From DATIJJ01 sp039936115 (GTDB lineage Bacteria > Pseudomonadota > Gammaproteobacteria > DSM-16500): a DNA stretch of 20,481 nucleotides. The notes below the pieces were generated by a model. It worked only from the letters and a program-made list of their open reading frames with translations. It was not told where the DNA came from and made no database searches. Shown here piece after piece: positions 7,143 to 14,652 of the stretch (the stretch's first letter is position 1; the number at the start of each line of letters is the position of its first letter). The stretch lies in NCBI GenBank assembly GCA_039936115.1, contig JBDTIZ010000089.1, positions 1-20,481 on the forward strand, read 5' to 3'. The translations under genes were made by a program, and so were the position numbers.

Positions 7143-9626
7143 TTAGGTGCCTTTATCTTTTTTCGCTGCTGCTGCGTCATTAGCCAATGCTAACTTAGCA
7201 GCTTCATCTTCAGCTCTCTTAGCCTTTTCTTTTCCAGCCATCTTGTATTTCTCGACACCAGTCCCGGCCGTACCAGCAGACTCTTTACCCGCACCAGCAG
7301 CAGCACCTGCAGCGGCTTCGATAGCTTGTTTACCTGCACCCAACGCTTCTTGTTCACCGTATTGCACAGCAGGACCGCCGATCCAGGTCAGTATTCTTTC
7401 CGGAATCACATAAATCAATGAGAAGGCTTTGTTTATCACAGTAACTATGAGTGATGTATACGCCGCTATAAATAACAATTGCTCGAATAATCCCGGATTA
7501 CTTAAGATGGTTGTCGTCACTCCGTAGAAAGTTGAATTGACCAAGTTAATAACAACCATTGAGACTAACATCGCCGCCATTAAGCCAAACACCATTAAGA
7601 TTGGGCGTAAGAATAAGTTAAACATCATCATGAGCGCGGGTTCTGCACGGCCTAAAATATCGTGTTGTCCGCCAGGACTTAAAATTCCCAAGGCAATGAT
7701 AGGGGCTGCGACCATCGCTTCAACGCACGCCAGAATCCAACCAATCGCCCCCATTGTAAATAAAACGTAAGGTATCAAAGGTATGTAAATACCTAAGATC
7801 GCTCCTAACGAATAGATACCTAGAATTAGGACAACAAAGAAAGGCGCCAACAATGCAACTACGGCTTTAACCGCTTCACCCGCCGGATTCATTGTAATAC
7901 CTGTACCCAAGACCATTGGCATGATAGATGTTGTAGCGGTGAGAATGGCTACCAACAGCACAATAATGGCAAAAAGTACTTGTGCGGCAATCATCAAACC
8001 ATAACCAAAGTTAGCAATTGCAATGATTGGGTTTGTGTCACTACCAGCAGTTATACATATTTTGAATAGTTGAAGTATAACGCCTGCCGAAGAGCCAAGC
8101 GCATTAGATACATCTCCCATTTCAGGCGGCATTGAATAAGGACTATTGCTATTCGCAGTTGTCATTTCTGAGAGCATCGCGCCGACAGCAGTATAATTAT
8201 TCCTATAGCTATTCATGAGATTGCCGGCTGGCACCTTCATGCCTTGCGGTGATGTCACTTTAAATACTAGGTTATTCACTGAGCTTTGCATTGTTTGATT
8301 TTGGCCAGCCATTTTGTAGAAAAAACTGCCTGCAAACATCCAGCCTTGCTGAGCGGCCGCTGCCTGCCATCCCGTTAAGGTTACATTCTTCATTTTCTTT
8401 TCAATGTCTGCTGACACTGCCGAGACCAAATTCGCTTGATACTCTAGAACAGATGCATTAATGAAATCCGAACCACTAAGATAGGCTTTTAATGGGTATT
8501 GGAGGTATAGATTTTTTGCAGTGTCAGAGCTCGCATTCATAAGGTCATTGTCAGACCCCACTGCATCCAATTTGTTAAACTCTGTTGTACAAACATTGAC
8601 AGGAAATCCACCAATTTTTTTCACTACATTACAACATTGGTTTGAAGGAATACCTTTTGCTGTGCAATAGTCTTGTATCCATGATGGTGGGGAGGATGTA
8701 ACTGGTAAGTAATAAAACTGCATATACTGGTTGTCTAAATAAACCAGTTTATCCGCCACTGCGCCTAACGTTGGAATAATTTGCTGAATCGCGCTGTGCT
8801 GAGCTTTACAAGAGAGGCAACCGATAGTATCGGGTCCAGTTGTAGGCGGCGAACCATCAGGAGATGTCCCTGTTGGTGCTACACAAGCAGCCTCTGCATC
8901 GCAATAAGTTAAGGAACCACAAACACCGCCTGTGCCACCCGATGCGCCAGGACCCATACTATATTTGTTATCTCCCGCTTGCGGTCCAGTGATTGCATTC
9001 AACATTTGAGATTCTGGATTAACACAAAATGGATCGCTGGTGTTATCTTGATCGCTGCCACAAAAATAACCAACCGTATTATCGTGAGCTGGGCTTAGAT
9101 TGACAGAAGAATAAGTGGCTTTTGCGCTTGCTTGACACATTAAACTTTGAAAAAGTTGTTGCATCGTAGGGGACAATTGAGTAGATGAAGGCATAGAGCC
9201 TGAGCTAACAGCCGCATAAGGTGAACCTGTCACAGTAATATAGTTTAAAACATTCGTCCAAAGCGTATCCGCCGCGCCAACGCCTTGCAGAATAATCCAC
9301 ATAATTATAATTTGGATGATCGAATAACCTGTCGCTGTTGGAAACAAGCAGGCAATACCAAATACAGTGCGCAGAGGCACCCATAATGAATTCCATTGTT
9401 TACCTAAAAATTCGCCTTCTTGTGCTGTTTTCAAAAGTCCCACGACAATGACATAAACTACTAGCAAAGCACCGATAGTTAATGCTGCCGTGTTTAAGAA
9501 CTTGAACATCATACCCATCAATAGCGAAGGGTTGGAAACGGGAAGAATTGTCCCTACCATGCCAAAAATTTGGCCTAGGTAAAAAACAGACTGGTCTTGT
9601 GGGGCAATCTGAAAAAGACTAATCAT
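7143..9626 (-). CDS. dotA: Dot/Icm inner-membrane channel protein DotA
   Basis: An 827-aa polytopic protein. Membrane segments are visible near residues 45-66, 83-95 and 100-118. A large exported domain (about 130-530) is unusually rich in Cys (for example FCGSD, CGSLTYC, CLSC, NQCCN). A C-terminal group of membrane segments follows (about 530-745), then a cytoplasm-like tail rich in Ala, Gly and Lys. The N-terminal SLFQIAPQDQSVFYLGQIFG and the region with TTSIMPMVLGTGITMNP fit the DotA/TraY family. DotA works with IcmV in the inner-membrane channel of the type IVB system. It is shorter than Legionella DotA (about 1048 aa). The start overlaps the icmV stop (ATGA), with AGAGAGG upstream. Confidence 0.95.
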   Translation of the reverse strand: MISLFQIAPQDQSVFYLGQIFGMVGTILPVSNPSLLMGMMFKFLNTAALTIGALLVVYVIVVGLLKTAQEGEFLGKQWNSLWVPLRTVFGIACLFPTATGYSIIQIIIMWIILQGVGAADTLWTNVLNYITVTGSPYAAVSSGSMPSSTQLSPTMQQLFQSLMCQASAKATYSSVNLSPAHDNTVGYFCGSDQDNTSDPFCVNPESQMLNAITGPQAGDNKYSMGPGASGGTGGVCGSLTYCDAEAACVAPTGTSPDGSPPTTGPDTIGCLSCKAQHSAIQQIIPTLGAVADKLVYLDNQYMQFYYLPVTSSPPSWIQDYCTAKGIPSNQCCNVVKKIGGFPVNVCTTEFNKLDAVGSDNDLMNASSDTAKNLYLQYPLKAYLSGSDFINASVLEYQANLVSAVSADIEKKMKNVTLTGWQAAAAQQGWMFAGSFFYKMAGQNQTMQSSVNNLVFKVTSPQGMKVPAGNLMNSYRNNYTAVGAMLSEMTTANSNSPYSMPPEMGDVSNALGSSAGVILQLFKICITAGSDTNPIIAIANFGYGLMIAAQVLFAIIVLLVAILTATTSIMPMVLGTGITMNPAGEAVKAVVALLAPFFVVLILGIYSLGAILGIYIPLIPYVLFTMGAIGWILACVEAMVAAPIIALGILSPGGQHDILGRAEPALMMMFNLFLRPILMVFGLMAAMLVSMVVINLVNSTFYGVTTTILSNPGLFEQLLFIAAYTSLIVTVINKAFSLIYVIPERILTWIGGPAVQYGEQEALGAGKQAIEAAAGAAAGAGKESAGTAGTGVEKYKMAGKEKAKRAEDEAAKLALANDAAAAKKDKGT

Positions 9627-10084
9627 GGCGCTTGCCTCTCTTGATCATTTATTTTTCCCTGCCACCATTCATCAAACGTGCATCCTAATTTGCGATGTTT
9701 GATTTGAAAATGCCAAAAGTGATATCTGAATGCATAAGTAAATAATAAAGTGGCAGAGACTAGCCCAAGTATCCACCCAGAAATTGCACCATGGTGGATA
9801 AGAAAATAAAAACTGATACCCGTTGCAATAATGCCTAGCACCACAAATAATCCAGAAAATATAAGATACCGGTAGGATGTGGTTTTAATGTCGTCTTCTG
9901 TGAGATTCATCCGAATCATAGCTTCTTCGAATGTTTCTGTGCGCTGCGGCGTTGCGGGAGTAAAAAGATTTTTGAGAATGCGCCAAGAAGTTTTGAACTG
10001 TAGCGCCAACATGTCATAGCCAAGCCAACCGCGAGGGTTGAAAAATGTTTTACGTGAGACCTTAACAACATCTTTTAATGCCAT
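9623..10084 (-). CDS. icmV: Dot/Icm inner-membrane protein IcmV
   Basis: A 153-aa protein with a conserved basic N-terminus containing VSRKTFFNPRGWLGYD, two membrane segments (about residues 73-93 and 98-118) and a short polar C-terminus. These features match IcmV, the partner of DotA, and the icmV-dotA gene order with a 4-bp overlap is the one seen in Legionella. It is the first gene of this minus-strand operon and is divergent from icmW across a 250-bp region containing several inverted repeats. Confidence 0.95.
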   Translation of the reverse strand: MALKDVVKVSRKTFFNPRGWLGYDMLALQFKTSWRILKNLFTPATPQRTETFEEAMIRMNLTEDDIKTTSYRYLIFSGLFVVLGIIATGISFYFLIHHGAISGWILGLVSATLLFTYAFRYHFWHFQIKHRKLGCTFDEWWQGKINDQERQAP

Positions 10085-10197
10085 ACAGACCTACCTAGCT
10101 ATAAATTTAACATTATCACCCGGATAGGAAAAAAACAACCCTATCACCAACCTGCTTGGAAGAATAAACCAATCCCTATATCCATACCACAAATTCT

Positions 10198-10293
10198 AGG
10201 ACAACTACTATCCTTACGAGTATACTTCTTAGTAGTATAATAGAAAATTGTCCTGATGCGCACAAAAGCAAAAAATTGTTTTAACTATCAGGA
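10198..10293. promoter_or_regulatory. Cluster of inverted repeats with a -10-like box between icmV and icmW
   Basis: Three inverted-repeat pairs lie in the 250-bp divergent region. AGGACAA (10198-10204) pairs with TTGTCCT (10248-10254). Inside it ACTACTA (10204-10210) pairs with TAGTAGT (10230-10236). TCCTGAT (10251-10257) pairs with ATCAGGA (10287-10293). A perfect TATAAT at 10236-10241 directly abuts the inner right arm and could serve icmW; the matching -35 (TTACGA, 10214-10219) is poor. The layout would suit a regulator site controlling one or both operons. No regulator is identified. Confidence 0.4.
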
Positions 10294-10334
10294 TTGTACC
10301 ACCTTATAAAATTCCTAGTCTTTATTTAACATGG

Positions 10335-10796
10335 ATGCACCAAAGTATGCCGTTACTTGATTTAAAGTCTTCGCATGAATTTTGGAAAAACTATGAAGAT
10401 CCAATGATATTTCGTGTCATTGCCTTCATGGAAAGCGTTGAAAATTGGACTCTTGATGGCGATACCACACTCGAAGAGGCTCTTCTCAGTTTCGGCAATA
10501 ACCTTGATTTGATTACCCGTTTTGAACTGGGCAAAGAAGAACAATTTATTACACTCTGCGCACATATCAAAACTTCTCGCATTCTTCGTATCTTGCAAGC
10601 CATTGATACCATTGATCCAGGCTCAGCTTCTAAAGTGTTGATGTATGCCGAAGAAAACAATACACCGGAACACATATTGGCGGGATTATTCTTGCGTCGA
10701 AATATTGTTTTTGAACGCTTGCGGTTACTTGCACGGGTGTTTTCACCTGAACGATTTGAAATTATCTTAAAAGCATTGGAGCAGGAACATGTCTAA
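10335..10796 (+). CDS. icmW: Dot/Icm type IVB secretion adaptor IcmW
   Basis: A 153-aa acidic cytoplasmic protein with the IcmW signatures DPMIFRVIAFMESVENWTLDG, ILQAIDTIDPGSASKVL and LFLRRNIVFERLRLLARVF. IcmW binds IcmS to form the adaptor that presents effectors to DotL. The start is uncertain: the ATG at 10335 has no clear ribosome binding site, and the in-frame ATG at 10347 gives the spacing to the conserved Trp (residue 13) that I remember for Legionella IcmW. The stop overlaps the next gene by 8 bp, which ties that unknown gene to the secretion operon. Confidence 0.95.
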   Translation: MHQSMPLLDLKSSHEFWKNYEDPMIFRVIAFMESVENWTLDGDTTLEEALLSFGNNLDLITRFELGKEEQFITLCAHIKTSRILRILQAIDTIDPGSASKVLMYAEENNTPEHILAGLFLRRNIVFERLRLLARVFSPERFEIILKALEQEHV

Positions 10797-11358
10797 ATTA
10801 CGTTTAAGTCTTATTATTATCGTCTCTGCCTGTCTTGTCACAACCGTTTCTTTTGGCCAACTTTTTTCATTTCAACCCAAAACGAAAACAACAACCACAA
10901 CGCCGACGACAGCGGGAATAGGATCAACTACACCACCTTCGCCTGTTTCTGCTACGGGTGACTTTAAAAAATCCGTAACGACTCAAGCGCAGCAAGCACA
11001 GCAAGCTGCTAACCAACAAGCTGTCACCAGCATGAAACAAACATCAACACAAACACCACCAGCGGCGATACCGCAACCAACCAACAAACCATCAACATCA
11101 ACTCAAACTAACGCTACAACAGATACCTCAACCACTGATACAAGCTCGACTGCAACGCAAGATAATACGACTGCGCCAGCAGCTGCGCCGCCAACGGATA
11201 ATGCTGCGCCTTACGCTGCGCCTACAGCACCCACAACAGCGCCTGCACAAGCTCAGCCTTACACTGGATTTCAAGCTAGCCCGCCACCAGCCACGGGCGG
11301 CGGCACCAACAACAAAGCGCCCGCACAATCGAACGGCGGATGGAACATTAAATACTAA
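10789..11358 (+). CDS. Exported Thr/Pro/Gln/Ala-rich protein between icmW and icmX
   Basis: A 189-aa protein not recognised as a known family. Its N-terminus is an export signal: either a signal peptide ending near VSFG (residue 23) or a lipoprotein signal with a VSAC lipobox at Cys15. Nearly all the rest is low complexity: a KTKTTTTTPTT stretch, QAQQAQQAANQQA, Ser/Thr/Asp tracts, then Ala/Pro repeats and a Gly/Asn-rich end with a terminal WNIKY. The start overlaps icmW by 8 bp, and icmX follows after 21 bp with a CAGGAG ribosome binding site, so it belongs to a Dot/Icm operon. It could be a flexible periplasmic component, or the detached N-terminal low-complexity part of IcmX. Both ideas are inference. 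Confidence 0.85.
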   Translation: MSKLRLSLIIIVSACLVTTVSFGQLFSFQPKTKTTTTTPTTAGIGSTTPPSPVSATGDFKKSVTTQAQQAQQAANQQAVTSMKQTSTQTPPAAIPQPTNKPSTSTQTNATTDTSTTDTSSTATQDNTTAPAAAPPTDNAAPYAAPTAPTTAPAQAQPYTGFQASPPPATGGGTNNKAPAQSNGGWNIKY

Positions 11359-11379
11359 TTTCGGGCAGGAGTCTTACTT

Positions 11380-12303
11380 ATGTTTATATCAAATTCGCGC
11401 ATAAAAAAAATTATCGCCCTGGCTGCCGTTACTCTCGCTCCCGGCATGTTATATACCCAATCTGCTAACGCGGGTGATCAATGTCAAAACGCAATGGCGC
11501 CATTTACTCTCTTTGGCGGTGGCGGTTCCAAAACCGAACAGCTGCTGACTTTAGTTGCGTGGTTTACTTGCTACACCGATACCTATACCTACAATGCTGC
11601 CGTGGCGTTGAATAATTGGATTATCCCCGATACGTCAGATACCACGAGTGCTTTACAGTCAACGCTTGCAAGCTATACCAATACAGCAACTAATTCGATG
11701 GCACAAAACACACCCGACAAAACCGGTATCCAGTTGCAGCAACAATTGACGAATGATTTTTTTGGCTCATCACTCGGCGATGTTACCCAAGCAAATGACA
11801 TTACCTTCTTGACAATGTTGGGCAGCCCCATTTATCCAAGTGATCCGCGTGGTGATGGCGCGGGTGATATCGCTTACAATTTCATTAAAAATGCGAGCGG
11901 CATAAACATGACGCATACCGCACCCTCCGATCAATGGCGCGGCAGCAAAGACAATAAAGATAAATACACAAGTTTTTATAACACGATCTCATCGATACAA
12001 TCTTATAACGCTTATGTTTTAGGTCAAATGTATGCTGACTATAAAAATGGCATGACTAATCAAACGTCGGCATTGATGCAGCAAGCGGGTAATTCCAATT
12101 GGTTCTCGCAAGTCGCGAGCGAAAACATTGGGTATGTATTACGACAAATTTTAATGTACAACTCAGAAAGTTTTGTCTTGCTGGCTCAACTACTCCAGAC
12201 ACAAAGACAAATGGCTGAAGCACAAGCCATGACGAATACGCTTATTGTGATTGGTAACCAATTCACTGAAAACCAATTGATTGCGAAAGCACGTGGCGGG
12301 TAG
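11380..12303 (+). CDS. icmX: Dot/Icm periplasmic protein IcmX (short form)
   Basis: A 307-aa protein with a signal peptide (basic start, hydrophobic core, cleavage near QSANAG at about residue 31) and an all-soluble mature part. Segments such as LLTLVAWFTCYTDTYTYNAAVALNNWI, NDITFLTMLGSPIYPSD, SIQSYNAYVLGQMYADY and the C-terminal FVLLAQLLQTQRQMAEAQAM fit IcmX, and its place after icmW supports this. IcmX is periplasmic and needed for Dot/Icm function. Legionella IcmX is longer (about 466 aa). The missing length may be N-terminal, where the preceding gene encodes a low-complexity exported protein. Name given on context plus moderate resemblance. Confidence 0.85.
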   Translation: MFISNSRIKKIIALAAVTLAPGMLYTQSANAGDQCQNAMAPFTLFGGGGSKTEQLLTLVAWFTCYTDTYTYNAAVALNNWIIPDTSDTTSALQSTLASYTNTATNSMAQNTPDKTGIQLQQQLTNDFFGSSLGDVTQANDITFLTMLGSPIYPSDPRGDGAGDIAYNFIKNASGINMTHTAPSDQWRGSKDNKDKYTSFYNTISSIQSYNAYVLGQMYADYKNGMTNQTSALMQQAGNSNWFSQVASENIGYVLRQILMYNSESFVLLAQLLQTQRQMAEAQAMTNTLIVIGNQFTENQLIAKARGG

Positions 12304-12315
12304 TCATTTTATGTG

Positions 12316-12339
12316 AGGGCGAGCTAATGTGCTCGTCCT
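12316..12339 (+). terminator. Possible terminator hairpin after icmX
   Basis: AGGGCGAGC (12316-12324) and GCTCGTCCT (12331-12339) form a 9-bp stem with one G-U pair around a 6-nt loop, 12 bp after the icmX stop. No clean T run follows, so factor-independent termination would be weak. Confidence 0.4.
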
Positions 12340-12365
12340 GTTCGTTGTCATCGACTTCTACCACC

Positions 12366-12391
12366 GTCATTGCGAGCGCGAGCGAAGCAAT
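12366..12391. repeat. Dispersed GTCATTGCGAGCG...AGCGAAGCAAT repeat copy
   Basis: A single copy of a palindromic-type motif (GTCATTGCGAGCG followed by GAGCGAAGCAAT) that I know as a frequent intergenic repeat in Legionellales and other intracellular bacteria. It lies between icmX and the YbjQ-like gene. No second copy was found in this window. Confidence 0.5.
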
Positions 12392-12427
12392 TTCATACGA
12401 ACATTAAGGTAAATAACAGCCCAATTT

Positions 12428-12760
12428 TCATTCCACTTTCTTCGCAAGCACCACCGCAGTCCCGTAACACAATACTTCAGTCGCTGAAAACCTGCCCGAC
12501 ACTTCCGCCGCATCATAACGCATTCCAATAACTGCGTTTGCGCCCATTTGCGTAGCATGATGGACCATCAACTCATAAGCTTGTTCCCGAGCGGTTTCAC
12601 ACATCTCGCTATAACTACCGATATGACCGCCGATAATATTTTTAAAGCTGGCAAAAAATCCTTGTATAATAGTCGGAGAACGCACGATCAATCCGCGCAC
12701 AACGCCTTTGTAGTCCGCAATACGATAACCTTCTACTTCAAAAGTCGTTACAACTAACAT
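12428..12760 (-). CDS. YbjQ/UPF0145 family protein
   Basis: A 110-aa protein of the YbjQ family: MLVVTTFEVEGYRI at the N-terminus, VVRG near residue 20, a REQAYELMVHHATQMGANAVIGMRYD helix-strand unit and a final TEVLCYGTAVVL strand. These proteins form small ring-like oligomers; the function is not established, though a metal-binding role has been suggested. The length is normal. It starts 21 bp after the yicC stop on the same strand, so the two are probably cotranscribed. Confidence 0.92.
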   Translation of the reverse strand: MLVVTTFEVEGYRIADYKGVVRGLIVRSPTIIQGFFASFKNIIGGHIGSYSEMCETAREQAYELMVHHATQMGANAVIGMRYDAAEVSGRFSATEVLCYGTAVVLAKKVE

Positions 12761-12781
12761 AGAGATTCCTCACTTAGTGTT

Positions 12782-13657
12782 TTATTCAACGTTTTGCACT
12801 TGTTCACGAATTTGTTCGATCAAGACTTTTAATTCTACCGACGCTCGCGTGGTGTCAACATCGACTGATTTCGCACCGAGCGTATTCGCTTCGCGATTTA
12901 ATTCTTGCATTAAAAAATCCAATCGACGACCAACGACACCGCCTTGTTTTAAAATCCTTCGAACTTCAGAAATGTGCGCGTCAAGACGCTCCAACTCTTC
13001 TGCCACATCAATTTTTTGCGCGAATAACACTAATTCTTGTTCAAATCTTCCCGAATCTAATTCAACTTTCGCATCACTAAATCGAGCAATTAAACGTGCA
13101 CGCTGTTGATTATAAATTTCAGGCAATCGATGACGTACTTTAGCTAATTCTGCTTTCATCGCATCTAGCCGTTGCAAAAATAATACCTTAAGCTCAGCAC
13201 CTTCTCTGAGTCGCGCCTCCACTAAATCCTGCAGCGCTTTTTCAACCAGTTTCAAGATTTCATCTTGAATAATTTCCAAATCCACTTCAGCAATTTGCAA
13301 AATCCCTGGCCAATGCAAAATGTCCATGGTATTCACGGGCGCAGCATGTGTTAACAGACGAGCAATCACATCATTCGCCTTACAGAGTTCTTGCGCTAAA
13401 TGCGTATTAATGGTGATCTCAGTACCCGATACATTACCTGGCTGAAAACGTAGATGACATTCGATTTTGCCGCGGCGAATATAATGTCTGATACGTTCAC
13501 GCATCAACACTTCTAATTCGTGCAACGTATCCGGCAAACGAACACCCAGCTCAAGATACCGATGATTAATTGAACGAAGTTCACAAACCGCTAAGCCCCA
13601 TCCTCCTTGTCCTTGCGCTCTTGCAAAAGCTGTCATGCTTTGAATCATGTTAGACAT
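12782..13657 (-). CDS. yicC: YicC family endoribonuclease
   Basis: A 291-aa protein with the YicC signatures: MIQSMTAFARAQ at the start, LRSINHRYLELGVRLP, RERIRHYIRRGKIECHLRF, and the C-terminal domain with RRLDFLMQELNREANTLGAKS and a final IREQVQNVE. E. coli YicC has been described as an endoribonuclease acting on RNA decay, including a small RNA. The ATG at 13657 is kept, but Met4 (13648) gives the N-terminus seen in E. coli. It is divergent from rph, an arrangement shared with E. coli, and is followed by the YbjQ-like gene. Confidence 0.95.
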   Translation of the reverse strand: MSNMIQSMTAFARAQGQGGWGLAVCELRSINHRYLELGVRLPDTLHELEVLMRERIRHYIRRGKIECHLRFQPGNVSGTEITINTHLAQELCKANDVIARLLTHAAPVNTMDILHWPGILQIAEVDLEIIQDEILKLVEKALQDLVEARLREGAELKVLFLQRLDAMKAELAKVRHRLPEIYNQQRARLIARFSDAKVELDSGRFEQELVLFAQKIDVAEELERLDAHISEVRRILKQGGVVGRRLDFLMQELNREANTLGAKSVDVDTTRASVELKVLIEQIREQVQNVE

Positions 13658-13680
13658 CCATTAGTTTCAATTTTTACATA

Positions 13681-13709
13681 TTACCAGATTGATCTTCTCC
13701 GTCTATAAT
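13681..13709 (+). promoter_or_regulatory. Probable sigma-70 promoter of rph
   Basis: TTACCA (13681-13686) and a perfect TATAAT (13704-13709) are separated by 17 bp and lie 31 bp before the rph start. The -35 box matches the consensus at 4 of 6 positions. Confidence 0.6.
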
Positions 13710-13740
13710 ACCGACCTCAATAACTAAATATGAGAACATT

Positions 13741-14457
13741 ATGCGCCCAAGCAACCGTGCCAATAATCAATTACGTGACATTCTTTTAACCCGTCATTTC
13801 ACTAAACATGCTGAAGGCTCTGTGTTAGTAGAATTTGGTGACACCAAAGTTATTTGCACCGCAAGCATCACTCACGGTGTACCACCGTTTTTAAAAGACT
13901 CTGGCCGCGGCTGGGTCACTGCAGAATACGGCATGTTGCCACGCTCGACGCATGATCGCATTCCGCGCGAAGCTTCTAAAGGCAAGCAAACAGGTCGCAC
14001 ACAAGAAATTCAACGTTTGATTGCACGCTCATTACGCGCTGCCGTTAATCTTGAAGCCTTAGGAGAAAATACAATTACGGTGGATTGCGATGTCATTCAA
14101 GCTGATGGCGGCACACGCACAGCGGCGATTACTGGCGGTTGTGTTGCATTGTTTGATGCGATTAATCATTTTAAAAAATTAGGTAAGATTAAAAAAGATC
14201 CATTAAAACAATTAGTTGCGTCAATTTCGGTTGGTATTTACAAAGGCACGCCTATACTGGATTTGGATTATATTGAAGATTCGAATGCGGAAACGGATAT
14301 GAATGTTGTGATGACGGAAAGCGGTGGGTTTATTGAAATTCAGGGTACGGCAGAAAAAGAGACATTTGAGCAGCATGAGTTGGATGGGTTGTTGGTGGTG
14401 GCTAAAGAAGGGATTTTGGAGTTGGTGAAGAAGCAGAAGATTGCGTTGGGGTTATGA
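13741..14457 (+). CDS. rph: Ribonuclease PH
   Basis: A 238-aa phosphorolytic 3'-5' exoribonuclease that trims tRNA precursors and structured RNA ends in the cytoplasm. The family motifs are intact: SVLVEFGDTKVICTAS, GWVTAEYGMLPRSTHDR, GRTQEIQRLIARSLR (phosphate-binding region) and DCDVIQADGGTRTAAITGG. The protein is full length, unlike the frameshifted version in E. coli K-12. It is divergent from yicC and followed by a hairpin that probably ends its transcript. Confidence 0.97.
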   Translation: MRPSNRANNQLRDILLTRHFTKHAEGSVLVEFGDTKVICTASITHGVPPFLKDSGRGWVTAEYGMLPRSTHDRIPREASKGKQTGRTQEIQRLIARSLRAAVNLEALGENTITVDCDVIQADGGTRTAAITGGCVALFDAINHFKKLGKIKKDPLKQLVASISVGIYKGTPILDLDYIEDSNAETDMNVVMTESGGFIEIQGTAEKETFEQHELDGLLVVAKEGILELVKKQKIALGL

Positions 14458-14506
14458 TCTAATGGTCTTGATCTGATGTTGCGCTCACACTCCACTGCCA
14501 CCCCGC

Positions 14507-14542
14507 AACACCCTCCTCTCCCCAGGGAGAGGAGGGTGTTTT
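14507..14542 (+). terminator. Terminator-like hairpin after rph, related to the 3536-3603 repeat
   Basis: A perfect 16-bp stem (14507-14522 with 14525-14540) around a 2-nt loop, ending in TTTT (14539-14542). The arms use the CCCTCCTCTCCCC motif found in the inverted repeat after gpsA (15 identical bases). It lies about 50 bp after the rph stop, so it probably serves as the rph terminator, although it looks like a dispersed repeat. Confidence 0.7.
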
Positions 14543-14589
14543 CTACTCTTGATCAATAGGTTGTCATAGCGTTTTTAATCACTATGCAA

Positions 14590-14621
14590 AATATACACAC
14601 ATGATATAAACTGTGTATATT
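14590..14621. promoter_or_regulatory. Possible operator: 10-bp inverted repeat upstream of the 237-aa gene
   Basis: AATATACACA (14590-14599) and TGTGTATATT (14612-14621) are perfect reverse complements with a 12-nt spacer. The spacer contains TATAAA (14605-14610), a -10-like sequence. The site lies 31 bp before the ATG at 14653. A repressor bound here would cover a promoter. The A/T-rich composition means chance cannot be excluded. Confidence 0.4.
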
Positions 14622-14652
14622 GTATGTATATTTTAATTACGGCGAGGATACT

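Noticed and set aside
7147..7770. Open frames on the plus strand opposite dotA.
   Set aside because: They mirror the Ala-rich and membrane codons of dotA and have no independent start signal or family resemblance.
10362..10675. Minus-strand frames opposite icmW.
   Set aside because: icmW is clearly coding on the plus strand, and the antisense products show no recognised features.
11128..11404. Open frames on both strands within the Thr/Pro-rich gene.
   Set aside because: Low-complexity coding sequence produces long shadow frames; the Arg- and Leu-rich products look artificial.
12777..13109. Plus-strand frame opposite yicC.
   Set aside because: It is the antisense shadow of a well-conserved yicC.
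13689..13709. TTGATC as the -35 box of the rph promoter.
   Set aside because: It is only 9 bp from the TATAAT box; TTACCA at 13681 gives the proper 17-bp spacing.
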